DNA from: Shewanella sp. OPT22
Lineage (GTDB): Bacteria; Pseudomonadota; Gammaproteobacteria; Enterobacterales; Shewanellaceae
Assembly: GCF_004168585.1 (NCBI RefSeq)
Contig: NZ_PGVH01000001.1
Location: 62,001-126,000 of the forward strand
Length of the DNA stretch: 64,000 nucleotides
Direction of reading: 5' to 3'
Position 1 is the stretch's first letter, and each line of letters begins with the position of its first letter. Of this stretch, positions 7,399-17,443 are shown in pieces. The notes under the pieces were generated by a model. The model was given only the letters and a program-made list of their open reading frames with translations. It searched no databases and was not told the origin of the DNA. Position numbers and translations under genes: made by a program.

Positions 7399-9813
7399 TT
7401 ATTCAGATACTTCTGCAGGACAAGCTTCTGTTCCTGTTAACTTAAAAATATTATCGCCAACGAAGTTCTTTGTCCCATCGAGAAGTAGAGACCAATTATC
7501 ATCTTCAGTGACGGTTTTTACATAGAGCTTACAATTTTCGAATTTGTAGGCTCTCATGCTCCAACGCTGAGTAATTTCGTTATTGGTATCCGTGATCACG
7601 CCTGAAATCTTACTTTCACTGATGGTTGCTGACTGACAGTTTGTTCTCGGCTGACCAAAACCATAGAAGGTTTGGCAATATTCACCTTGATCATCTAAGT
7701 AAATTTCAGTTAGCTTCTTGTCATCAAAAGAAAAACTGGTGAGCGTCGTGCCGGGTACGAATATTTCTGTGATATCAGGGATGCTTGAGCTTTCAACACA
7801 ATTATTCATCATGGTGTCGACTTCTGTATTCGTCTTCAGCGTAGCCTGTTCTGGTACAAATCGGCCAATTGAAATCGTATTACCTTGGCGACAAGTGAAA
7901 TCATTCTCTAGGAAGTGTGGAGGAGTAAGCTTCTGCCATTTCTCTGTAATAACATTTGCCAATAATGTATCCAACGCTATCTTATTTAAAGCAATCAGAC
8001 CGTCATGTTCGCTTATTCCTTTGGCTTTAAAAAAGCCAGAGCGCACGAAGCCTTCATGGACAGTAAACAAGAGGTTTTTGTGAGAAAGAGACGTAAAGTT
8101 GAAGCTTCTAATTGACTCAGGCAGCGCGATAATCATGACGGTTTTGTCGTTAACTTGCTTTTGGCTCCAGCTGCTATAGCCTACTTTTTCTAACACTAAT
8201 CGACCCGAATCGTCTTCTGTAGAGTGCTTCCAGTAGAGCTTATAAAATACGACTTCATTCAGCTCTGGTCGTATTTCTACATAAAGCTTCATTTGGCCCT
8301 TTTGAGCGATAAGTGCACCATTAAATTGCGTTAAAGAACCGTTAGATGGACTACTGGATTTTAGCTGCTCTAATGTTGTTGCTATTTCAGATGTTTCATC
8401 CGTAGAGTACAAATTCACCTGATTACAAATATCGTTTAATTCAGCTTTGTTGTCGCAGGTTAATTCGTCGTGAATGGCATAAATATCAGCGTTAGCAACC
8501 GTTCTGTATTTGAAGAGTTTAGAGTTTTCAGGGAATTTTGTATCAGGGAGAACCTGTTTCCATGAGTTAATCAGTGCAGGGTTTGATTGTAACGCTGTTG
8601 ATAGTAATAAATTGTCGAGGTGATGCTCCGTGGCTTCAACGGTTTGACTAAACGTTGGGACATCTGAATTAAGAATTTGAAGTTTGCCATTAGTGATTTG
8701 ATGAGAATTCTTATTCGGTAATAAAGTCCATTGATTTTCATGGAGGACACGCGTTTCTCTGAAACCACTGTTCAGCAGTAACTCAAAAGTAGTGCCGTTA
8801 AATTGGTATGATTTGAACGATGCGATCCCTGTTTCTGGTGATATTCTTCGCTGGGAATAACGAATATATTGCTTATCGTGCGAGTTTCTCCCAGTTAATT
8901 CAAATAATCCATCCGTCGTGATTTCTGATCTTAAATCGTATGCTGAGGCTTTTTGGTCAAGCTCTGCAGCCTGTTTCATCAACTCAAGATTAGTGCCAGT
9001 AAGTTTTAGTGCTCGCTTGGTGGTTGGCGAGAAGTTCTCAAAAGAAAAGGGTCTATCCATTCTGCCTGTTCTTGCATGATAAGCTTCTTTTGCTAGCTTT
9101 TTGTTAAACCTCATTGTGTGGGTTCTATGAATTTTATCGATTAAATCATTCAGTTCTTTATCTGTGACATCGGGTTCTTTTTCCCGAATAGAAGTGGTTA
9201 GATTTTCAAAAAATTGGGTGTGATATTCATGTTTTAAAGCCATTACCGTATTAGCCATGTATTGCATTTGCTTAGCCAGATCAGCTTGTAACTTGTCGGT
9301 GTCGGTAGATTTAGCTTGAGCTACATAGTCGACAGTAGGTTCACACGTTTCTATGTTTTCACTCACGGCTGCTTGTGCAGAATCTTGCGTGAAACCGTTG
9401 TCCATCATGTTGTAAACGAGATCGGTACAAGGTGAGATCATCTTCATGCTTGCAGTGCTCGAAAGTTGAACATTGCCAAGCATGGCATTATCAGACATAT
9501 CTGAAGATTCAGGAGTAATCAAAGCTCGAATGGGTTTTGAGTCAGCATCCGCTTGTGAAACGTTCTGAAGGACATAATTGCCTTGTTCTCCTGACATGGT
9601 GCTCGGTTCGCCGTTGTTGTATGAACCGTCTTTATTACTGTCCATATACACGAGTGCATTTTTAATATGATCATGAGCCAGTACTTTACCTTGAACAGTG
9701 ACGGTTTGTGGTTGTTCTATGGGTGTCTCGGGTGTCGTACTTTTATTGTCGCTACCACAGGCTGTTAAGCCTAAAGCTAATGCGCAGGTTGATAAGCTAA
9801 ACATGTACTTCAT
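7399..9813 (-). CDS. Large predicted lipoprotein of unknown function
   Basis: The 804-residue product starts with a lipoprotein signal peptide: hydrophobic LSTCALALGLTAC with lipobox LTAC, lipidated Cys at 19, then a GSDNKSTTPETP linker. Next comes a carboxypeptidase-regulatory/SdrB-like segment (VQGKVLAHDHIKNALVYMD) with an Asp/Asn-rich calcium-loop-like stretch, DSNKDGSYNNGE, near residue 60. The remaining 700 residues match no family I know, with scattered paired cysteines in the last third. It probably sits on the outer membrane or cell surface. It is transcribed in the same direction as the upstream Omp85-like gene (159 bases away), but no functional link is shown by sequence. Confidence 0.75.
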   Translation of the reverse strand: MKYMFSLSTCALALGLTACGSDNKSTTPETPIEQPQTVTVQGKVLAHDHIKNALVYMDSNKDGSYNNGEPSTMSGEQGNYVLQNVSQADADSKPIRALITPESSDMSDNAMLGNVQLSSTASMKMISPCTDLVYNMMDNGFTQDSAQAAVSENIETCEPTVDYVAQAKSTDTDKLQADLAKQMQYMANTVMALKHEYHTQFFENLTTSIREKEPDVTDKELNDLIDKIHRTHTMRFNKKLAKEAYHARTGRMDRPFSFENFSPTTKRALKLTGTNLELMKQAAELDQKASAYDLRSEITTDGLFELTGRNSHDKQYIRYSQRRISPETGIASFKSYQFNGTTFELLLNSGFRETRVLHENQWTLLPNKNSHQITNGKLQILNSDVPTFSQTVEATEHHLDNLLLSTALQSNPALINSWKQVLPDTKFPENSKLFKYRTVANADIYAIHDELTCDNKAELNDICNQVNLYSTDETSEIATTLEQLKSSSPSNGSLTQFNGALIAQKGQMKLYVEIRPELNEVVFYKLYWKHSTEDDSGRLVLEKVGYSSWSQKQVNDKTVMIIALPESIRSFNFTSLSHKNLLFTVHEGFVRSGFFKAKGISEHDGLIALNKIALDTLLANVITEKWQKLTPPHFLENDFTCRQGNTISIGRFVPEQATLKTNTEVDTMMNNCVESSSIPDITEIFVPGTTLTSFSFDDKKLTEIYLDDQGEYCQTFYGFGQPRTNCQSATISESKISGVITDTNNEITQRWSMRAYKFENCKLYVKTVTEDDNWSLLLDGTKNFVGDNIFKLTGTEACPAEVSE

Positions 9814-9972
9814 TGTGTTACTCCAAAATTCCGTTTAATGGGCGTAGTGAACAAGCATGTAATAGTTTTTATTGATGAGTTTCTGGAAGAGCTCTTAAAT
9901 TGGCTACAAGAAACATGCAATACAGTTTAGGTCAGAGAAAGTTTTTCTGCTCGAAAGATAGATGATGAGAGA

Positions 9973-11586
9973 TTAAAATTGACGACGGACTTCAAATCGC
10001 CATTCAAAACCACCTACATCAGTGCCAGAGGTAAAGGGGTAGGTCAAATCAATATGGGCAACGTTACCGTAACTGGCTTTAGAAGAGTAAAGCCGTGCGC
10101 CGATACCAACACTACCAATCACACCTTGTTCTTCATTCAAATGTGCTCTTCCGCCAGACGTTCGGCCCAAATCAGTAAAGACTGCCCAGCCAAGGTCAGC
10201 CAGTTGATAGAGATTTATGTTAGGGATATATCTGAGTTCTGCCGTTGTGAGCCATGAATTATCACCATGCTGATAATCATCAGGGTACCCTCTAACGCCA
10301 GTTTCATCGCCCAGCGTGTTGAGTTGATCTAAAGGTAGATGTTTTGAAGCAGTAAAGCGTGCTTTGCCATAGCCTATCCATTTAGGCGTAAAGTGATAAA
10401 AGTATTCACCAGTCAAATTCATCCGATAATAGTCTTGTTGGGATGTATTGAAATGGCCTTCTCCATTTAAGTTCATCAGAAACAAATGTTGCTTACGTTG
10501 ATAACCTTTAGAAGTAGACCAATTTAAATGGTACCCCAACTCACTATTAGGTCTTGTATCTTGAGTTTCGAACCCGAGAGTGAAGCTATGTTGCCAACCT
10601 AAATTAATGTCTTCGTTTTTATGTATTAGGCGAACGTTTTGTAAAACCCGAAAGTCATCCTGAATAAACTGATAATTTACCCAAGGGTATAAAAAGTCTC
10701 TGTCAGCTGGGCGTTGCCCTGACACGTTAGTAGAACTAAACTCATGTTTGTCCTGAGTTACACCAACCGATATTCTTGATAGCTGTTCACTGTCGTGAGA
10801 GAGCAGCCAACCATAATTAAGACTGGCTTGATGAATATAATGCTCGAATTGTTCAACATCTTTACCATTTTGGCGTATGGTATCAATGCGTTGCTCATCG
10901 TTATAATCTACTGAATAACTGTGAGTGCCTTCCAGAGTATAAAAAGGCTTATTAAAGCTAAAGTTGATTGCTCTGCCATCACTATTATCGTAATAATTTG
11001 CACTGACATCTGCATGTTTAACCCACTTCACAGGCGCAGACACGCCAAAGAGGTAGCCCTTTCTATCTCTGTCAGATTGGTATTGAAAACTCGTGCCAAT
11101 GCCCAAGCCGACTAAGTTATCTTCTTTAACCCCCAATGAATACTTACTTTCACCATTACTGTGGCTGAAGTTTGCTGTGGGGAGTAATGACCAATTATCC
11201 CAGGTTTCTACCACAATGGTTTTACCTTTGGTCTTCATATCAGCGTCAGGGTCGGGCTTGGCAATATATACTTTGGCGTCACGAATGTATGGCAGTCTTC
11301 TTAGAACCCGCTGAGCTTCAGCGATGTCTTGTGTATCTACCGTATCCTTTTCAGCAAAGTTAAGCCTGTCTAAAATGATTTTCGGGCGCGTGTTGGTGTG
11401 CAGTTCATTGGCCCAATGATGAATGAAAAAGGCGTTATCGGCACTTTCATCAAAAATAGAGTGGTTGATGACGATAATTTTGTCGACTGTAAAAGAGTCA
11501 TTTTGCTTTACCGTTGGAGCAGCAAAAGCGGCTGTATATTTACAAAGTAATAAAAACGTTATTACTAAGTATCGACCAAAAGTCAT
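9973..11586 (-). CDS. Omp85/BamA-TamA-like outer-membrane beta-barrel protein
   Basis: The 537-residue protein begins MTFGRYLVITFLLLC with a signal peptide ending near AAFAAP, followed by a POTRA-like region (VDKIIVINHSIFDE ... EAQRVLRRLPYIRDAKVYI, about 35-115) and a barrel of alternating strands. The loop-6 signature appears as GDETGVRGYPDDY (about 430), and the chain ends in EVRRQF with the terminal Phe expected for the barrel-assembly signal. ATG at 11586 is chosen over 11622 because AAAGGAG lies 7 bases upstream. With one POTRA-like unit it is too short to be BamA (about 800) or TamA (about 577 with three), so it is an accessory family member of unknown cargo. Confidence 0.8.
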   Translation of the reverse strand: MTFGRYLVITFLLLCKYTAAFAAPTVKQNDSFTVDKIIVINHSIFDESADNAFFIHHWANELHTNTRPKIILDRLNFAEKDTVDTQDIAEAQRVLRRLPYIRDAKVYIAKPDPDADMKTKGKTIVVETWDNWSLLPTANFSHSNGESKYSLGVKEDNLVGLGIGTSFQYQSDRDRKGYLFGVSAPVKWVKHADVSANYYDNSDGRAINFSFNKPFYTLEGTHSYSVDYNDEQRIDTIRQNGKDVEQFEHYIHQASLNYGWLLSHDSEQLSRISVGVTQDKHEFSSTNVSGQRPADRDFLYPWVNYQFIQDDFRVLQNVRLIHKNEDINLGWQHSFTLGFETQDTRPNSELGYHLNWSTSKGYQRKQHLFLMNLNGEGHFNTSQQDYYRMNLTGEYFYHFTPKWIGYGKARFTASKHLPLDQLNTLGDETGVRGYPDDYQHGDNSWLTTAELRYIPNINLYQLADLGWAVFTDLGRTSGGRAHLNEEQGVIGSVGIGARLYSSKASYGNVAHIDLTYPFTSGTDVGGFEWRFEVRRQF

Positions 11587-11675
11587 GCTTGCTCCTTTAA
11601 AATGGTATTGAACAAATAACACACATTTATTAAAGGATAGTCAAGAAAATACAGTTTTTAGATTTTATAGAGAAA

Positions 11676-11701
11676 GAGCTACTGCTGAGAAACAGTAGCT
11701 C
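11676..11701 (-). terminator. Terminator after the ThrE-family gene
   Basis: On the minus strand GAGCTACTG and CAGTAGCTC form a perfect 9-bp stem with an 8-base loop, followed by TTTCTCTATAAAAT. It lies 8 bases beyond the stop of the exporter gene and about 90 bases before the Omp85-like start. Confidence 0.65.
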
Positions 11702-11708
11702 AGAGCCA

Positions 11709-12929
11709 TTACAAATTACGTCTTGGTGGAACCGCAACGTTGGCAAAAATCAGTCCTGCCACTAATGACATAAAGATCAAGAAAATTTGTGAACCTATCT
11801 CTACCTGATTAAGCATTGTTTCACCAGAGATAAGTGCATTTAATCCTATGTAAGTTTTACTTCCTGGTACCAAAATAACGATACCTTGTAATAGGGCAAT
11901 CGAAGCTGGAGCCTTCATCCAACGGGCAAATAAGTTTGAGTACATTCCCACGGCTAAAGCACCGAAGAAAATACCAATTGAATCGCCAATGAAATAACCA
12001 CCGAGCATAGCAAATGAGAAAGCGATTATACCGGCTAAAATACCCCATGGTGCATCTTTCACTCGGGTTTTAAACATGATGGCGAGTGCAATCGACAATA
12101 ATGGAACGGCAGCCCAAACTGCACCATTAGGGAGAAGCATAGGTTCTGTCACAGGAACAACTCCAAATAAAGCGTGACCGAGTGCTAACCCTAAAAATGC
12201 GCCAAAGTAGAGTTTAAACAACAACATCACGGCATCCATGATCCTTGCTGTACCGGATATTAAGTCTCGTGATGCGAGCTCAGCTAATCCTATTGTTAAT
12301 GCCAAGCCCGGGACGAATACAATAATGCCCGAAAGGATCACTACAGGAATATTAATACTGGAGTCATAAGTGGCAATGAAACAGCTTAAAAATGCGCACA
12401 CGATGGCCGCTAAAGGTTCTAGCATTTCAGCCATTTTGCTCGAACGTTCAGCAACATGCACCAATCCATAAACGATAAAGCCCAATAATCCAGACCAAAT
12501 TACGTCGTTCCAACTGGTGTCCATCAGCATAGCAAAGGCACCTGCTGATAAACCAAAGGCAAAAAAGGTCAGAAGTGAACCATACGGATTGGGTTTGTCC
12601 GCAATTTCGTCAATGCGCTCTAACGCTTCATTTAAATTGCGTTGTCCTGATATTAACTCGTCTACCAATTCATCGGTTCGCGCCAATGCGCCTAAATCCA
12701 ACTCGCCTGGCTTAACGCGCGCAAGGTGGTTGTATTCTTGTTCAGCATCATGGTGCAATACAAATGTCATTGAGGTTGGAAAGATAACAAAATTACCTTC
12801 TAACCCTAAGCAGCGAGAAACTTTCATTAAGTGAGCTTCAAGTCGGTAAGCAGGTGTTCCGAACTTATGAAGTGCTTTGCCAAGCTTAATGATAAACTTG
12901 CGTTTTATGCGGAATTCTTGATCGTTCAA
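11709..12929 (-). CDS. Threonine/serine exporter (ThrE/YjjP-YjjB) family membrane protein
   Basis: Inner-membrane protein of the ThrE superfamily, whose characterised member exports threonine and serine. The 406-residue chain combines the N-terminal domain (FGTPAYRLEAHLMKVSRCLGLEGNFVIFPTSM, an YjjP-like soluble part) with about ten hydrophobic segments; the second half (about 270-400) resembles YjjB. So both halves, split into two genes in E. coli, are fused here. The conserved glycine-rich segments (VFVPGLALTIGLAELASRDLISG and VILVPGSKTYIGLNALISGE) appear once in each half. Substrate in this organism is inferred. It is followed by its own terminator; nhaA lies upstream on the same strand with a terminator between. 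Confidence 0.85.
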   Translation of the reverse strand: MNDQEFRIKRKFIIKLGKALHKFGTPAYRLEAHLMKVSRCLGLEGNFVIFPTSMTFVLHHDAEQEYNHLARVKPGELDLGALARTDELVDELISGQRNLNEALERIDEIADKPNPYGSLLTFFAFGLSAGAFAMLMDTSWNDVIWSGLLGFIVYGLVHVAERSSKMAEMLEPLAAIVCAFLSCFIATYDSSINIPVVILSGIIVFVPGLALTIGLAELASRDLISGTARIMDAVMLLFKLYFGAFLGLALGHALFGVVPVTEPMLLPNGAVWAAVPLLSIALAIMFKTRVKDAPWGILAGIIAFSFAMLGGYFIGDSIGIFFGALAVGMYSNLFARWMKAPASIALLQGIVILVPGSKTYIGLNALISGETMLNQVEIGSQIFLIFMSLVAGLIFANVAVPPRRNL

Positions 12930-13107
12930 CGTCTAAGCCTAATAAATTGCAATTAACCTATAACCAATCCACGCAAATCAATGGATTGTACTATTTAAAA
13001 ATTGCGCGAATATTAACTTATTTTGTCGATTTTTTGCTAGAAAAAAATGAAAAATATGCACTTTTTTTCAAATCTAAATCGTAATGGCTATTTTTCTATT
13101 AAAACTG

Positions 13108-13150
13108 AAAAGGTTACTGCGCATTTAGTTTGGCAGACAGTAACCTTTTT
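13108..13150 (-). terminator. Rho-independent terminator after nhaA
   Basis: On the minus strand AAAAGGTTACTG and CAGTAACCTTTT form a 12-bp stem around an 18-base loop, followed by TTTTCAGTTTT. It begins 12 bases after the nhaA stop. Confidence 0.75.
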
Positions 13151-13161
13151 ACATGTCAATT

Positions 13162-14361
13162 TTATGAATCCGAATGCTTCATTGGATCTTTTAGGGTCAC
13201 CTTTAAAATCAGGTAGCCAATGATGCCTGAAATTACAGAACCAAGGATAATGCCCAATCGCTCGTCGAACATTCGGTTAATTCCTGACTCTTCAAATGCA
13301 AGAGAGCCAATAAATAAACTCATTGTAAAGCCAATTCCACACAATGCAGAAGTACCATACAAACTTGCCCATGTCATATTGTTGGGCATTTTAGCGATCT
13401 TCATTTTTATAAAGAGAGCACAAATACCAAAAATACCGACCTGTTTGCCGACAATAAGACCAAGAGCAATACCAATAGGAACTGGGTGCAATAGCATTTC
13501 GGCATTCACGCCTGAGAGCGAAATTCCAGCATTCGCAAATGCGAAAATGGGTAATACAAAAAATGCGACGACAGTGTGTAAATCATGCTCCATGGTTTTC
13601 AGTGGTGATGGGGCGTCATTGTCTTTGGTATTGAGCGGAATAAATAAAGCTAAGACAACACCAGCTAATGTGGCATGAACGCCTGATTTTAATGTCGCAA
13701 TCCACATAATGATGCCGACAAGAATATATGGACTCTTAGCGATAACATTACTGCGATTCATGATGGCTAACACGGGGATACAAAGTGCAACAACTATCAA
13801 TGCCGTAATGGAGATCTTGGAGGTATAAAATAAAGCAATAATTACGATGGCCCCAATATCATCAAAAATTGCCAATGACGTTAAAAAAATCTTAATGGAT
13901 GTAGGTACTTTACTTCCGAGTATTGCGAGTATGCCTAACGCAAATGCAATATCTGTTGCTGCAGGTATCGCCCAACCATTTTGTGCCGTTGGGTCACTGT
14001 GATTAAAATACAAGTATATGAGTGCGGGTATTGCCATACCACCTACAGCGCCAACCGCAGGTAAAATAATGCTTTCCTTGTTAGACAGCTCACCTTCCAT
14101 GAGCTCACGTTTGAGCTCTAAACCAACCATCAAGAAGAATACGGCCATTAAACCATCGTTTATCCATAGCAAGAGTGGTTTAGCAACCTCCAAAGCGCCT
14201 ACTTTAACTTCTACAGGAGTACTGAGAAGTAGCTGGTAATAAGGCTCTAACGGTGTATTAGCAATAATGATCGCTAGCATCGCAGCAATCATTAATATGA
14301 TCCCGCCAGCAGATTCTAATTTGAAAAAGTCAGTGATAAAGGAAGGTTTAGTATTTTCCAT
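13162..14361 (-). CDS. nhaA: Na+/H+ antiporter NhaA
   Basis: Electrogenic inner-membrane sodium/proton antiporter used for sodium and pH homeostasis. The 399-residue protein aligns throughout with E. coli Nha[20 protein letters not shown] at TM1, [18 protein letters not shown], the unwound TM4/TM11 assembly regions, and the ion-binding Asp pair in [17 protein letters not shown] (D163/D164 equivalent). Around 12 hydrophobic segments are present. Start: ATG at 14361 (MENTKPSF) is the conventional choice, but a TTG at 14367 sits 6 bases after GGAGG and could be the true start; 14409 is unlikely. No nhaR regulator gene is adjacent. Confidence 0.95.
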   Translation of the reverse strand: MENTKPSFITDFFKLESAGGIILMIAAMLAIIIANTPLEPYYQLLLSTPVEVKVGALEVAKPLLLWINDGLMAVFFLMVGLELKRELMEGELSNKESIILPAVGAVGGMAIPALIYLYFNHSDPTAQNGWAIPAATDIAFALGILAILGSKVPTSIKIFLTSLAIFDDIGAIVIIALFYTSKISITALIVVALCIPVLAIMNRSNVIAKSPYILVGIIMWIATLKSGVHATLAGVVLALFIPLNTKDNDAPSPLKTMEHDLHTVVAFFVLPIFAFANAGISLSGVNAEMLLHPVPIGIALGLIVGKQVGIFGICALFIKMKIAKMPNNMTWASLYGTSALCGIGFTMSLFIGSLAFEESGINRMFDERLGIILGSVISGIIGYLILKVTLKDPMKHSDS

Positions 14362-14469
14362 CTTCAAGACAGGCCTCCATAAAACAATTATTGAAGAAAA
14401 CCATAGCAAATCACTCGGGTATTTCCCACAAAAATTGACATTTTATGTCTTAAATAAAACGAAGGGCGA

Positions 14470-14877
14470 TCAGTCTTTGGCGAGTGCGACGAGGAATTCG
14501 TGCTTAAGTTTCGGTGAAATCATGATCTGTTGATGTTTACCATAAGTGATTATTAATCTATCCAGAGACAGAGCTGGACTTGATATGGGATTGCGTGTTT
14601 CTTTGATAGAAGTAATGGATTCGATATCGATGCGCCATTTGAAAGGACCGCTAGTGATGATCAGTTGATTTTTGTTTTGATTAATATAATAACGGGTGCT
14701 ACCAAGTAGCCATAAGGGAAAAACAACACCAAGAAACAAAATGATCGAAGCAAATAAAGAATTGTGTAAAGTGAGTTCGGTTCCTAAAAGCTTGGCCGCT
14801 GCTATAGCGCAAAGAACAACACAAGCCAAAATTACCATTAACAACCACTGATCTATCTTTGAAACAAAAACCTTCAC
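14470..14877 (-). CDS. Small PH-domain (bPH-like) membrane protein
   Basis: A 135-residue protein with two hydrophobic segments (about 11-30, LLMVILACVVLCAIAAAKLL, and 38-58) followed by a soluble beta-rich domain (TRYYINQNKNQLIITSGPFKWRIDIESITSIKETRNP), the layout of bacterial pleckstrin-homology-like proteins such as the YyaB-like group. The typical features are the strand pair after the second helix and the I-x-x-I-x-S-I turn. Function unknown. It lies 108 bases upstream of nhaA on the same strand and is divergent from the norB regulatory region. Confidence 0.65.
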   Translation of the reverse strand: MKVFVSKIDQWLLMVILACVVLCAIAAAKLLGTELTLHNSLFASIILFLGVVFPLWLLGSTRYYINQNKNQLIITSGPFKWRIDIESITSIKETRNPISSPALSLDRLIITYGKHQQIMISPKLKHEFLVALAKD

Positions 14878-14972
14878 TTTCTAGATGCTCCCTGATTACG
14901 AATTCATCACTATATCACAGTATGATATTTAACCGCTTCTAGCAACTAATTAACCTGAATATCACTTTCAAT

Positions 14973-15026
14973 GTCTAAATGACACCTGTGTAAAAATGAC
15001 GATCTATACCTGATTGTGTTTTTAAC
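14973..15026 (+). promoter_or_regulatory. Three NorR enhancer sites upstream of norB
   Basis: Three matches to the NorR core GT-N7-AC lie in a row: GTCTAAATGAC at 14973-14983, GTAAAAATGAC at 14990-15000 and GTGTTTTTAAC at 15016-15026. E. coli norVW also has three NorR sites, which the hexameric activator needs. They lie 55-108 bases before the -24/-12 promoter, a suitable distance for an upstream activator. Chance matches are possible for so short a core, but three plus a cognate norR gene is persuasive. Confidence 0.75.
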
Positions 15027-15080
15027 AATTATCACAGTCTCACATTGGTTAAGTTATTTAAAATCAGCAGGTTATAAAGT

Positions 15081-15096
15081 TGGCATGATCTGAGCA
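15081..15096 (+). promoter_or_regulatory. Sigma-54 (-24/-12) promoter of norB
   Basis: TGGCATGATCTGAGCA has the invariant GG and GC separated by exactly 10 bases, with TGGCA matching the -24 consensus and a weaker GAGCA in place of TTGCA at -12. The start point is expected about 12 bases downstream, near 15106, leaving roughly a 35-40 base leader before the chosen norB ATG. The promoter type fits NorR, an AAA+ activator of sigma-54 polymerase. Confidence 0.78.
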
Positions 15097-15144
15097 ATAT
15101 ACAAGCTAATTCATTTTGGGAAACAATAGATGCAAGGGGCTTGT

Positions 15145-17424
15145 ATGAGCAAACAGAAGATTACCGCCATAGCGCTGCTCATGGTGCTGGTGGCCTCCTT
15201 TACGGTGCTACTCAGTTTAGGTAGTGAGATTTATCAAACGAAACCGCCAATCGCAACCGAATACAGCAGCACGTCAGGTGATGTTATTTTCAGTGGCAAC
15301 GACGTTGAGCAAGGACAACTTGTTTGGCGCTCGATGGGCGGACATCAGTTAGGATCAGTTTGGGGGCATGGTTCATACGTGGCACCTGATTGGACCGCAG
15401 ATTGGCTTCATCGTGAAGCAGGCGCATGGTTGAACATCAAAGCTCAGCAAGAGTTTGGTGTAAATTTTGATGCCCTAGACACAAGTAAGCAAGCAGGCTT
15501 AGAACAGTTATTACGTGAAGATATTCGCAAGAATACCGTTACTGAAAATGCGGATGGCACCATCAAGGTTATTTTGTCTGACACCCGTATCGCTGCAATT
15601 AATGTTGTGTCTCAACATTATTTGTCACTTTTTGGCAGCGATCCGAAACTGACGAGCCTACGTGAACAGTACGCCATGAAAGAAGGTACTGTGCCAGATC
15701 TTGCCCGTCGTGAGCAGCTTAATGCTTTCTTATTCTGGGGCGCATGGGCGGCAATCACTGAACGCAAAGGCGAAGATTACACTTTTACCAATAACTGGCC
15801 TTATGATCCTCAAATCGGCAATAAACCAACGTCAGATAATATCGTTTGGTCTATTTTAAGTATCGTGTTTTTAATTGCAGGGGTTGGCGCACTGATTTGG
15901 CACCATGCCAGCACCAAGCACGACCCACTACCAGAGCCAGCAAAGCAAGATCCGCTGTTTTTGAATAAGCCGACACCGTCGCAAAAAGCCGTCTATAAAT
16001 ACTTTGTTACTGCGATTGGTTTGTTTTTACTGCAAATTTTCTTGGGCAGTATCACGGCTCACTATGCAGTTGAAGGTCAAGACTTTTATGGCTTCCCGCT
16101 CGCAGAAATCCTACCTTATTCAGTGACTCGTACATGGCATACTCAGCTCGCCGTATTTTGGATTGCAACGGCATGGCTTGGAACAGGTCTGTATATTGCA
16201 CCTGCATTATCTAAGTATGAGCCTAAGTTCCAACGCCTCGGGGTGAACGTACTTTGGGTTGCGTTGGTCATTGTTGTACTGGGATCCATGACGGGTGAAT
16301 GGTTAGGTGTTCAACAATATTTTGACCTAGACATGAACTTCTTGTTTGGTCATCAAGGTTATGAGTACATTGATTTAGGTCGCGTATGGCAAGTATTGCT
16401 ATTAGGCGGTTTATTGATTTGGTTAGCCTTGGTTACGGCTTCGATTCGTCCAGCATTAAAAGAGAAAGGCGAGATGCGACCAGTTATCTGGATTCTGTAC
16501 GCCTCTTGTGTCGCCATTGGTCTATTTTATGGTGCAGGCCTGTTTATGGGCAAACACACCAACTTAGCGATTGCCGAGTACTGGCGCTGGTGGGTGGTTC
16601 ATTTATGGGTAGAAGGTTTCTTTGAAACTTTTGCAACATCAGTCATTGCATTGATGTTGGTACGTCTAGGGCTGATTCGTGGCCGTAGTGCTAACGGTGC
16701 CGTATTGTTCGCCACTGTTATTTTCTTAACAGGTGGTCTTATTGGTACTTTGCATCACCTTTACTTTACGGGGGCACCAACTTCCGTTATTGCTTGGGGT
16801 GCGATGTTCTCAGCATTAGAAGTTGTGCCACTGGCATTAATCGGCTTCGAAGCCGTTGAGACTTACCGTTTACGCAAAGCTAGCCCTTGGATGGAACGTT
16901 ATCACTGGGCCATCATGTTCTTCGTTGCAACCGCATTCTGGAACTTAGTCGGTGCTGGTATGCTTGGGTTCCTGATCAACCCACCGATTTCTCTGTACTT
17001 TGTTCAAGGCCTAAACTTAACCGCAACTCACGGTCACGCTGCATTTATGGGTGTGTACGGGATGCTTGGTATTGGCTTGATGCTGTTCTGCTTACGTGGA
17101 TTAACAGGTAATCTTGAATGGAATGAAGGATTAGTGAAAAAAGCCTTCTGGAGCTTGAATATTGGCCTAGCAGCAATGGTATTTATGTCACTCTTACCAA
17201 TGGGACTAATCCAATTCTTCGCCGTTATTGAAAATGGCTATTGGTATGCTCGTTCTCCAGCAGTTATTCACAGTGAAGTGGTAGAAAACTTAGTATGGTT
17301 AAGAACGATTGGTGATGTAGTTTTCGCATTTGGTGGCTTGTTTATCGGTGTATTCTTATTCGACCTGATAAAGAAAGCTGTTATAGCATCAAAATCTGAG
17401 CGTGACGTGTCTCAGATCGCATAA
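15145..17424 (+). CDS. norB: Quinol-dependent nitric oxide reductase (qNOR), single subunit
   Basis: Reduces 2 NO to N2O with electrons from quinol in the inner membrane. The 759-residue product has an N-terminal anchor, a periplasmic domain of about 200 residues (the cytochrome-c-like domain without haem; no CxxCH is seen), a linking membrane segment at about 230, then a 12-helix NorB core with haem-ligand regions TRTWHTQLAVFWIATAW and ATHGHAAFMGVYG and the NO-site glutamates near RWWVVHLWVEGFFE. This fused length is diagnostic of qNOR versus cNOR, and no norC is present. ATG 15145 is preceded by AGGGG at 5 bases; an upstream ATG at 15130 is possible. It is expressed from the sigma-54/NorR promoter, so mainly for NO detoxification. 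Confidence 0.93.
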   Translation: MSKQKITAIALLMVLVASFTVLLSLGSEIYQTKPPIATEYSSTSGDVIFSGNDVEQGQLVWRSMGGHQLGSVWGHGSYVAPDWTADWLHREAGAWLNIKAQQEFGVNFDALDTSKQAGLEQLLREDIRKNTVTENADGTIKVILSDTRIAAINVVSQHYLSLFGSDPKLTSLREQYAMKEGTVPDLARREQLNAFLFWGAWAAITERKGEDYTFTNNWPYDPQIGNKPTSDNIVWSILSIVFLIAGVGALIWHHASTKHDPLPEPAKQDPLFLNKPTPSQKAVYKYFVTAIGLFLLQIFLGSITAHYAVEGQDFYGFPLAEILPYSVTRTWHTQLAVFWIATAWLGTGLYIAPALSKYEPKFQRLGVNVLWVALVIVVLGSMTGEWLGVQQYFDLDMNFLFGHQGYEYIDLGRVWQVLLLGGLLIWLALVTASIRPALKEKGEMRPVIWILYASCVAIGLFYGAGLFMGKHTNLAIAEYWRWWVVHLWVEGFFETFATSVIALMLVRLGLIRGRSANGAVLFATVIFLTGGLIGTLHHLYFTGAPTSVIAWGAMFSALEVVPLALIGFEAVETYRLRKASPWMERYHWAIMFFVATAFWNLVGAGMLGFLINPPISLYFVQGLNLTATHGHAAFMGVYGMLGIGLMLFCLRGLTGNLEWNEGLVKKAFWSLNIGLAAMVFMSLLPMGLIQFFAVIENGYWYARSPAVIHSEVVENLVWLRTIGDVVFAFGGLFIGVFLFDLIKKAVIASKSERDVSQIA

Positions 17425-17443
17425 GTTAATTATTAATCAATAT

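Noticed and set aside
7718-8083. Plus-strand open frame inside the lipoprotein gene
   Set aside because: Shadow of the long coding gene; no ribosome-binding site or recognised motif.
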